From Parachlorella kessleri (taxonomy: Eukaryota; Chlorophyta; Trebouxiophyceae; Chlorellales; Chlorellaceae), in assembly GCA_001598975.1 (NCBI GenBank), contig BBXU01000183.1, forward strand, positions 1 to 12,365: a stretch of 12,365 nucleotides of DNA. Direction: 5' to 3'. The translations under genes and the position numbers were made by a program. Positions 1 through 7,541 of this stretch are shown piece by piece; the first letter of the stretch is position 1, and every line of letters starts with the position of its first letter. The notes under the pieces were generated by a model. The model was not told the origin of the DNA, did not search any database, and saw nothing but the letters and a program-made list of their open reading frames with translations.

Positions 1-20
1 CTTCGTCTCGCCACCCCCCT

Positions 21-39
21 CCCCCCCCCCCCCCCCCCC
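21..39. repeat. Poly-C run followed by CA-rich tract in an intron
   Basis: A run of 19 C residues, preceded by another six C and one T and followed by an ACACACA-type tract, forms the pyrimidine-rich 3' part of the intron whose acceptor CAG ends at 98. Such runs are prone to sequencing and assembly length error. Confidence 0.9.
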
Positions 40-98
40 AACCACACACACAAACACCACCCACCCGCCCACATGCTCGTGGCTGTGTTTGCGCGCAG

Positions 99-2830
99 GC
101 ATATGCCAGCACGACCTGGTCCACCTGGATGGTAGCGGTGTGCATCCTGTGGAGCCCCTTCTGGTTCAACCCGCAGACCTTCCAGCTGGAGCGCTGCAAG
201 GACGACTTTGAGGCATGGTGGGTGCACGTAGCTGCCTGACACTCCATTTGGCGGGCCTCGGGAGGGGGGAGCTGCTGAGCCGGGCCTCTCCTGAGAGGGT
301 GACTACCGCGCTGTCGACGGACAGGCTGAAAGGCTGACCAACTTGTCAAGCAACTTGTCAAGCTGCCTGCTACCAAACAGGAGGCCTGCCCTTGCCTGCC
401 CTCATGGCTTGCACGAACATGCCACAGCGCAAGGCCGCACCGGACAAGCTTGTGCGGGTCGCTTGCGCAACATGGGTAACCACTCCCCCTCCTCCCCTCC
501 CACCCCCTGGCAGGGTGCTGTGGATGACTGACGTGACGGACACTGAGACGGGCAGCACCTGGTACTCGTGGAACAAGGCCCAGCTGGAGAAGCCGCGCAA
601 CGAGAACCTGAGCCAGACTAACCCTTACGCGACCGCGCTGCGCGGCGTGCTCAACTCGCTGCCCACCGCCATCCTGGCGGTGGCCGCTGTTACCAGCATG
701 GGAGCCACGCGCTGGAACAAGTGAGAGCTGCGGCAGGCACCCGGGCACGGCTTGTCATATTAAGTGGATTTGGGGCAGTTCCTCAGGCGGCTGCCGGCAG
801 CAAGGCTAGGCCAGTCACACCGTGCATATACTATGCATCACCTAGGCCTGCAGGGTCTTGCCCCTGGGGTGCAGCCAGCCTGGCCAATTGATGGCTGTCT
901 GTCTGGCGGGTAAAATGACAGCTGCCCTCGTCACTAGCTGGACAGCAGGCCTACCCACCTCCACTCATCCTCTACCACTCCCCTCCCTCGCTTTGCTGCC
1001 CTTGCTGCCGCCGCGGCTAGGAGTCAAGGAGGGCGTGCCCACCTCACCCACCCCTGTGCATGTGCTGCCCCCCGCAGTTGGGCCGTGTTTGGCGTGGCCA
1101 CTGGCGGCTTCTGGGCCCTGGTGGGCTCCATCTTTTTGCTGCGCTCGTACCTGCTGGCGCACTACCGCTACCGCATCTGGCGGCTCATGCGCACGGCGCT
1201 GGTGGTGCTGCTGCTGGGCTTTGTGGTGAGCCGGCTTTGGGAAGGGGGGGCAGGGTCCAGGAGGGGTGCCGGATGTAGAGCCCGGGGGAAGCCCTTTCAC
1301 ATGTGGGGTGGCCATTGTCGACGCGGTGGGTTGCTAGCGGTGCGGGAGCGGGACGGCTAGGGGTGTTGGGGTTGTGGTGTCGCTGTGGTGCGTGCCTGGC
1401 TTGGCTCCCCTAACCCCAGCACCGCGCCCACCCCCTCCAACCACCAGCACCTACCACGACTTACCACCTGCCTGCCTGCCCGCCCTTCCTGGCCTACCTC
1501 AGCCCTTGCTGCCTGTCTACCCAGCCAGCCTGTTTCCAGCCTGTCTCTCCCCTGCCGACCCAGGCCCGGCTGCCCGCCTGCCTGCCTGCCCCGGCTGCAG
1601 GTGTGCGCCATCATCTTCATCCCCAGCGTGGTCTCCGCGGGGGTGGGCTTCAAGAACATCTTCATCATCGTCTTTGCCAACCTCTACCTGGTGGTGGTCT
1701 GCGCGCAGCTGCTGCTGTACCTGCGCCGCGGCTCGCTCAAAGCACGGTACCTGGTGGACTCGGCGTATAGGTGAGCGAAGACTGCCGCCCTGGTGGAGGG
1801 GTTTATGAGTGTACGTAAGGGTAGGTGGAGGCCGGGGGAGGGGGGGGATTGCATGCAGGTTGTAAATGCACAGTGTTGGGCGCGCAAAGGGCGGGGGGCG
1901 TGGTTTGGGTGAGTTGGCGGGCTTTGGCAGCTTGATATGCCGGGCGCGGGGGCCAGGCGAACGGGCCTGCAGCATGTGTGGCAAGTGCAGTACCAGACGC
2001 ATGGCAATATGAATACTTCGGGGACACTGCAGCCCTTGCCTAGGCGATGACACACGCCAGTTCCGCTAACAGCATTTTGCTGATCAGTCCACACCCTTAC
2101 CAGTTGCATACCCTTGCCTTGCGGGCTGGCTGGCTGACGCCCGGCCTGCCTGCTGCCCTGGCGCGCGCAGGGTGATGGACTGGGCGATCGGCTACCTGCT
2201 GTTTGCCATCTTGTTCGTCCTGTCGTTCCTCCAGGTCTTTGACCTGGTGCAGGGGGCGCTCCTCTTCAACATGAAGTTCTCCAAGGCTCTCCAGGTGCGC
2301 GCGCTGTGCCTGGCACAGGGCAGGGGTGAGGGGCGGTCACCCCCGGTCACAGCCCTCGTAGCTTCTACAGGTAGCACTTGCTTGCCTAGCCCCATTGAGT
2401 GCATGGTAGTTGGGGTCGAGAAGCTGTGTGCGTCTCACCACTGTGCTTCCGTCCCACTCTTAAATGCCTTAGCGCCCCTGGTGCCTATTGCTCTAGCTGC
2501 CAGTAAGCGTAGGCGCTCCCCTCGCCCCCGCACACGAACACACACAAATCCATGACCACCCACCACCAGAACCCACCCACCCACCCACTTCTCTCTCCTG
2601 CGTCCTCCCCTCCCATGCTGCAGCGCGCCCGCCTGCTGGAGGCCAACTTCCTGACCAGCTACGTGGACCGCGCCATGGAGCGCATTGGCAAGCAGGTCAA
2701 GGAGGACATCACAGGCGGCCAGCAGCAGCAAGCAACGCCGGGGCGGTCGCCCAACGTGTCGCCCGCCCGGCCGCCAGGGCTGCCGGCGTCGCCAGGCATG
2801 GGAGCCAAGTCGCCCGGCAAGGCGCAGTAG
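99..2830 (+). CDS. 1,3-beta-glucan (callose) synthase, GT48, C-terminal part (5' partial)
   Basis: Multi-pass plasma-membrane enzyme that polymerises UDP-glucose into 1,3-beta-glucan (callose). Exons: 99-217, 514-720, 1078-1225, 1601-1770, 2171-2294, 2624-2830. Phases agree throughout, giving 324 residues to the TAG at 2828-2830. The first exon reads WSPFWFNPQTF followed by DDFEAW, then exon 2 gives a W..W segment (STWYSWNKAQLEK); this matches the FLFNPSGF...DW..W...SW..WW..E signature of plant callose synthases. Exons 2-5 carry about six hydrophobic segments. The junction RYLVDSAYRVMDWAIGYLLF followed by GALLFNMKFSKALQ parallels the plant ARAYDYGMGVVLF...FLFNEAFNRRLQ region. The catalytic GT48 domain lies upstream, outside the window. 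The last exon ends in a family-atypical Gln/Pro/Ser/Gly-rich tail (QQQQ, repeated SP), probably cytosolic. Introns are 296-400 bases with C/T-rich 3' ends; nothing else coding is visible in them. Family call is firm; exact borders are inferred. Confidence 0.9.
339..362. repeat. Perfect 12-bp tandem duplication (CAACTTGTCAAG x2)
   Basis: Two adjacent identical 12-mers, 339-350 and 351-362, lie in the intron between glucan synthase exons 99-217 and 514-720. Each copy holds the interrupted palindrome CTTG-T-CAAG. It looks like a recent slippage duplication; no function is evident. Confidence 0.9.
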
Positions 2831-3740
2831 GAGGACAATAGTGGTATTTGTGAGCTGGCTGGCTGCCAGCGCCTGCTGCGCGCTGATAGTGCTCGAGCCT
2901 GTGTATGTATACTGTGTTCCCACAAACCAAACCCAAGGCGCACTTGGTCTTGTATGCTATTGTCGTGACGGTGTGTTGCTATTGTCGCTCTGCACACCTG
3001 GCTGCTGTCATGTCAGTTGCAGGCTTGGGTAGTTGGCTGCAGACTTAGGTACTTAGACCTAGCATTGTTTGCCACGAGTACAGCTTTGATGACAGAAGGC
3101 AGTGGGTGCAGTTCACCCTTAGGCACTAGAGTCGAACCGCCTGCACGAGCACTGCTGCACAGTTCCTTTCTGATTCCTGGGAATTGGCCGGGAGTGATAA
3201 ACCTTGCCTATGAGCCCTACGCCCCTTCTACGATTTCATGGTGACTTGAGGAATCCTCTTGCATCTCTTCCTCACTCTTGATTCTCTGTAGGTAAATGGT
3301 CAAACCTGTCAAGATTCGGGATACAGGCTATGAGTATGGGTAGGAGATTTGTCACCCACCTGGATGCCTCCAGGTTGGGAACTTGCAATATTACGTTAGC
3401 CTTGTGCCTTATGTTGAGTGAGGCGCTCCGGTTGCTCTATGACTGCAAGTTTTCAACTGATGTGTGATGTGCCTCATCCATGTGTTGTAGTACCCTATGG
3501 TTTGTCAATCAGTGATGAACAGGAGCGATTTGAAATGTCCAGGTCCACCCACACTTTCAGTGTCCACAGGCAAGGGCTGCGCACGGCAAGTGGCCCCTGT
3601 ACACCCATCGTTCTGCCGCAACCTGCACACTATGGGCTCAGTGGCAAGCCTCCATATGGTGGCATCTACCACAGGGGGCTGGGAGGAAGATTGCACGTTG
3701 TAGCTTTGTCTGCCTGCCTGGCCTGTTTGGGTTGTGTGCA

Positions 3741-3748
3741 TATATAGG
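3741..3748 (+). promoter_or_regulatory. TATA-like element (TATATAGG) upstream of the GAF-like membrane protein gene
   Basis: TATATAGG lies about 300 bases before the ATG at 4042. A start site some 25-30 bases downstream would give a 5' UTR of about 270 bases. Support is the motif and its position only; AT-rich hexamers of this kind also arise by chance. Confidence 0.3.
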
Positions 3749-3948
3749 TTCTACGGGTCTTGTTGGGTAAGTGCTGGGTGGTAGTTAAAAAGGCCAATCA
3801 GTTGTGCAGGACTCCTTGGCAGACTAATCTTAGGCTCCTTTCCCCTTACTGCATGCCTTTCAAGCTCAATGAAGGGGGGGGGGGAGTTTCTTATTCTGTC
3901 ATCTTCGTGGTCATCGCTACTAATATTCTGGGCATCCGGGCGGCCGGG

Positions 3949-3968
3949 TCGTCGAGATGGATCGACGA
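3949..3968 (+). promoter_or_regulatory. Perfect 7-bp hairpin in the presumed 5' leader
   Basis: TCGTCGA (3949-3955) pairs exactly with TCGACGA (3962-3968) across the six-base loop GATGGA. It ends 73 bases before the ATG of the downstream gene, and the loop contains an upstream ATG (3957-3959). If transcribed, it would sit in the 5' UTR and could affect scanning; that role is inference. Confidence 0.4.
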
Positions 3969-4016
3969 AAGCGACATCCGACACAAGTTCATAGCATAGA
4001 TCTGATGAGAACCTAA
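3957..4016 (+). other. Upstream ORF of 19 codons in the presumed 5' leader
   Basis: ATG at 3957 opens a 19-codon frame closed by TAA at 4014-4016, 25 bases before the main ATG at 4042. A second, overlapping upstream frame runs from ATG 3853 to the TAG at 3997-3999 (48 codons, Gly run from the G11 tract, then a hydrophobic stretch). Both would be met by scanning ribosomes if transcription starts near the TATA-like box at 3741. Neither peptide resembles a known protein. Confidence 0.35.
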
Positions 4017-4041
4017 CACGCCTGAGGCGGCCAGTGAACTC

Positions 4042-6434
4042 ATGGCCGCTATCACCGTTTGCGAGAAACTGGTGGCAGCCTTTTCCAGCGCCAACGTGAG
4101 CGCGGAGCTCTCTCTGCAGCTCAAGGCGCTTGTTCCTGGCGCCGTGCACCTCAGCCTGCATGTTGCGGAGCGTCAGCACAACGTAGTCCTAGCCAGCGGC
4201 AACCTGTTGCGCCCCGGCCTCCTGACCTCCACACTGCACTCGCTGCATGAGAGCCTTGTGAGCCTAGGGCTCAGCCCAAAGCTTTGGCACATAAACCAAA
4301 AGCCAGTGTAAGTCATGTGCTTCCCTGTTAGAGCCTTGGAACTGGCTGGGTGAGAGTTGTGGCGCTTTCAGCAGGTCTTGCCAATCGTGCATGTGCCCTA
4401 TACACCTAGGGAGCAATCTGCCGTTCAGAGATAGTCTTTGACCCTTGGCAGGCTGGTGCCCAAGGAGATGCTGTCAGTCGCGCGCGCCACAAGTTGTTCA
4501 GTCTTTCTCACACTACCGTTGGCCGAGGGCACCGCAGCCAGCCGCGAGGTTGGACCGCATGGGGCCTTTGGCTTCATGATGGTGGCTTTCCCGGCCAGGG
4601 AGCACCTCAGCAGCCAGTAAGGAGCCACGTCCACCTACAACTCCAGCACAGCTGCTTGGGGGACTGCTGTGCCCTGACAGTCAGCCTACTGACTTGCATT
4701 AATCCGCCTGACCCTCAAAGCGTGCCCCTTCTGTTTGGCTTGCTCTGTAACCTGCCGTCCTCTTCCATGCCTGCTGCAGGGCTGCAAAAGCTTGCATAGC
4801 GTTGGCCCTCGCACTCTCGGCCAGCTGCCAGCTGCAGCTGCAGCAGCAGTGCCGCATGGTGGCGAACTGCCTGCTTCTGGGCAATTACCATGGGGAGGAG
4901 CCGGCAGCTGCGCTTATGGGTGGTGGTGCCTCGGGGGCTCCTGGGCATACAGATGCCTATGCTCTTGAGGACTGTGAGGAGGACCTGGGAGATGAGAGGT
5001 GGGAGTTGGGCAGCGGTGAGTTTGGTGAAGACGGAGAGCTGGTAGCAGACCAAGAGGATGGCCCGGGCGGCAGTAGCAGCTATCACGGGCACCATACGCT
5101 GCGGCCAGGTGACTTTAGTGACGGGGGCCTGGGCAGTGGCAGCAGCGGCGGGGCGAGCAGCCTGGGAGGGCTGCGGCATCGCAGCCGTGCCAGCGAACTG
5201 GCACCCAGGCATGATGGTTTGGATGGCCTACCAGCTTCCTTGGTGATGGATCCTCTGACACTGACATTTGCATCACCATCAGCGGAGCGCGCCTTCCAGG
5301 CTCACTATACCAACAACCTTCTCGAGGTGCGGTTGGGATTGAGGGTACTTATTATGGTGGCCACTGCGTTGCGTACGGTGCAGGCAGTGCGCACACACGT
5401 GCGCGTGGCTGTCTGCTGCATTTGTCATCGGGATGGTCACTTCTCTTTCCACAGCCGTTAGGCAGCGGCTCTGGAGAGTCAGCATCTGTTGTAAGGTGCG
5501 AGCCTGGTTTACGATCCAATGTTGCCCCTTGTTAGTCAAGGCATCCCTAGGGCTGTCCACCCCACACCAAGAAACCGCGGTGTGTTGGTCTTGCAGGGCG
5601 ATCTGCTAACCTGCCTGGTCAGCTGTGTGCTGCTGGCAGTGCGTGTGCTGTCCCCAGGATACACTTTCACCGCGAGGCACTGCCTCCAATATCTGGTTGG
5701 AATGGCGCCCCTCCCACTCTTGTTCTGTGCCCGCCAGTGGTGAGCCTGTCATCATGCAGGCAGTATGGTGCTTGTCATATGCTAGATAGTGTCTTGCTGC
5801 TTTGCTGCTGCTTACACTCCTTGCCCATGCACGGACAAGATCCGTGCCTGCAAGCTCACTTGGTAGTTTTACTACAAGCTGCGCTGCTGGCCTAGCTGGT
5901 TGTATGATTAGTACCCACATACCTGCTATGTGAAGGAGTACTGCTGGAGGTGGTGTTGTATTCTATGGGACAGCAGCATTGGTCGATCAACCACTCATTG
6001 GTTGCATTGTCTTAATTTGCTTGCTTGCCCCATCCAGGTACTGCCGCCACCGCGATTCGCTGCTGTGGATTCTGCGCCTATATGGCATCTGCTATATCCA
6101 TGTCCGCATTGGCCAGTACCTCGGCCCAGCGACCGGCTTGGGCGTACCCAAGCTCGCCTTTGCGTATGGCTGGTTACTACTCCATTCCATCACGTGGCAG
6201 CTGCGGTTCTCACATCACCTGCCGGTGACCGTGCTGGCGCACGCGCTGAACATAGCGCTGCTGTGGCGGAGCAGCTGCCCTGTGGGAGTACCACCCATGC
6301 AGCCAGCCCTGGAGTGCGGGCTGCTGGCAGTGCTGATTGGCACGCTGTGTGTTCTGCCGGCAGTACTGCTGGTGTACTATAAGGAGCGGCGGGCGCGGCG
6401 GGTCTTTGCCGCGTTCTTCCCATACTGGGAGTAA
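4042..6434 (+). CDS. Putative GAF-like, six-pass membrane protein of unknown function
   Basis: I cannot assign a name. Exons 4042-4307, 4452-4616, 4780-5326, 5597-5739, 6038-6434 join in frame to 505 residues. The ATG at 4042 follows an in-frame TGA at 4006-4008. Residues about 1-170 resemble a GAF fold: an alternating hydrophobic pattern at PGAVHLSLHVAE and a closing G-F-x-M-V-A-F strand with a long Ala/Leu helix (AAKACIALALALSASCQ). Residues about 180-290 are an acidic, Gly/Ser-rich linker with no predicted fold. The motif SAERAFQAHYTNNLLE (ending at residue 326) leads into about six hydrophobic segments (327-505), then a basic YYKERRARR patch. Family resemblance to multi-pass sensor-like proteins of volvocine algae is my impression, untested. 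Donors are GTAAGT, GTAAGG, GTGCGG and GTGAGC. The stop TAA overlaps a perfect GTAAGT, so a longer C-terminus is possible. Confidence 0.7.
5829..5847 (+). repeat. Perfect 7-bp inverted repeat (hairpin) inside an intron
   Basis: GCACGGA (5829-5835) and TCCGTGC (5841-5847) pair perfectly across a five-base loop, CAAGA, within the intron 5740-6037 of the GAF-like membrane protein gene. It could be a stable RNA hairpin or chance; nothing around it indicates a small-RNA precursor of usual length. Confidence 0.5.
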
Positions 6435-6707
6435 GTCCGAGACTGAGACTGGGCGTGCCAGTCTCACCGCGTTGTCCTGCAATCATTGCACCGTTGGCAT
6501 TCTCCACGTCAAGCCATGTGTTGGTTGGTGGCAAGCGGGGCCCCCGTAAAGGACCGATTTGGTTACTGGCGAGTGCTTAGTCGCTACCAGTGTCAAGATA
6601 TCAAGCTCGTGTACCGCTATCATTCTGGCTGATGTAGTGCTATGAGTGGTGTTTTGCTCCGTGGGCAGCCCAAAAAGAATTAGGGCAAATGGAGATTTCG
6701 AAGCGAC

Positions 6708-6729
6708 CTGTTCAAGTACTGTTCAAGTA
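6708..6729. repeat. Perfect 11-bp tandem duplication (CTGTTCAAGTA x2)
   Basis: Two adjacent identical 11-mers, 6708-6718 and 6719-6729. The core TTCAAGT recurs at 6867-6873 and 7035-7041, giving four exact copies in about 330 bases, with looser variants (TTCCAAGT near 6786, GTCAAGT near 7111). Probably slippage plus local base bias in the 3' UTR. Confidence 0.85.
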
Positions 6730-7207
6730 TTATCTAATTTCTGGCAAGAAACGCAGCTTGGACTTGTGAGTTGGCCCATGTCTGTTTCCAAGTGGGCTTG
6801 TGATGACATCTTTGCCCGTGACTGGTGGGCTTCAGCAGTGGGAAAGCAACACAACATGAAATGCTATTCAAGTGCGGGTTGTGTGGCACTCCTTTGGTAT
6901 GCTGCTGGTTGCCAAGTGGTGTTTATGAACTGCTATTGTTGAGGGTTGCATGAACGTTGCTGTACCTGTTTTCGAGTTGTACCCTTTCTCAAGCGTTGGG
7001 TTTTGCAAACCTTTGGTGTCTGTGCCCCATGGCCTTCAAGTGTGCAAGTTGCTGTGTGCACCCACGGTTGAGCGCTTGCGCCTTACAACTCGAACATTCC
7101 CTGCTCCTTCGTCAAGTCATTTACAACCCTTTCTTTGCTTTTCACGCCCTTTCTGTTTCAAGCGCTATGCTTGAGGTCCGGGTTTGACGCTATACACGGA
7201 CACAAGT

Positions 7208-7212
7208 TGTAA
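7208..7212 (+). terminator. Candidate poly(A) signal TGTAA
   Basis: TGTAA is the standard polyadenylation signal of chlorophycean green algae, normally 10-20 bases before the cleavage site. This is the only copy I found between the TAA at 6434 and the next ATG at 7542, on the right strand and before the TATA box at 7384. It implies a 3' UTR of roughly 0.8 kb, plausible for these algae. A pentamer is weak evidence alone. Confidence 0.4.
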
Positions 7213-7383
7213 CTTGTTTTGGCCATTGACAGGCTAGGCAAGCAGGCAACCATTTTGATATTTACTAGCAAGGTGTGGCACGCACGGGAGGGCTAGCTCC
7301 CTTGCCTTCATGACATCCGCAAGTCCTGCTAACTTCCTATCTTGCGCCAGGTACCGTCGCTCGCCTGCTCGTTGGGGATTCTG

Positions 7384-7390
7384 TATAAAA
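7384..7390 (+). promoter_or_regulatory. TATA box (TATAAAA) of the deacetylase gene
   Basis: TATAAAA lies about 150 bases before the ATG at 7542 and after the candidate poly(A) signal of the upstream gene. A start about 25-30 bases downstream would give a leader near 125 bases. The sequence is a canonical TATA match; activity is not shown. Confidence 0.5.
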
Positions 7391-7541
7391 CGTCTGCTTG
7401 TACCTCGTAACGGCTTCAGCATGGTGTGGCTTTGCTTGCTGACCTTCACTGGAGCTAGTAGCAGACCCTAGCCGGAACTAGGTACAGTTCCTCAGCCACA
7501 CACCACAGCAGCTGCTCCGGCACTCTGCAGGTGCTCTCAGC

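Larger units (their letters stand above)
2831..4041. other. Intergenic: glucan synthase 3' UTR, then leader of the next gene
   Basis: About 1.2 kb without a supportable coding region. The first part should be the 3' UTR of the glucan synthase gene. I found no TGTAA, the usual green-algal poly(A) signal, between 2831 and 4041, so the transcript end cannot be placed. Open frames here (for example 3418-3747 on +, 3751-4179 on -) lack recognisable domains and biased codon use. The end of the stretch holds a TATA-like element, a G11 run (3874-3884), two short upstream ORFs and a hairpin, described separately. Confidence 0.7.
6435..7541. other. Intergenic: long 3' UTR, then promoter and leader of the deacetylase gene
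   Basis: About 1.1 kb, visibly more AT-rich than the exons. It holds a tandem duplication and further TTCAAGT copies (6708-7041), a TGTAA at 7208-7212 and a TATAAAA at 7384-7390. An open frame from 6646 to 6942 has no recognisable domain and codon use unlike the exons; it is considered only as a possible alternative last exon of the upstream gene. Confidence 0.65.

Noticed and set aside
1471..1592. CCTG-type repeats as a CRISPR or satellite array
   Set aside because: The units are short and irregular and lie in the C/T-rich part of an intron before an acceptor; similar CCTG runs precede other acceptors here.
1517..2053. 178-codon - strand open frame over glucan synthase exon 4 and the next intron
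   Set aside because: Shadow of the conserved GT48 exon; the predicted peptide is Pro/Arg/Gln-rich without any recognisable motif.
3118..3140. tRNA B-box-like sequence GGTTCGACTCT on the - strand
   Set aside because: The flanking bases do not pair into a T stem and no D arm, anticodon arm or acceptor stem could be drawn.
3751..4179. 142-codon open frame on the - strand overlapping the start of the GAF-like gene
   Set aside because: It is antisense to a better-supported exon, has no domain, and its length follows from the GC-rich codon bias of the + strand gene.
6646..6942. Open frame of 98 codons between the membrane-protein and deacetylase genes as an independent gene
   Set aside because: No domain, codon use unlike the genuine exons, and no clear promoter or signals; kept only as a possible alternative last exon.
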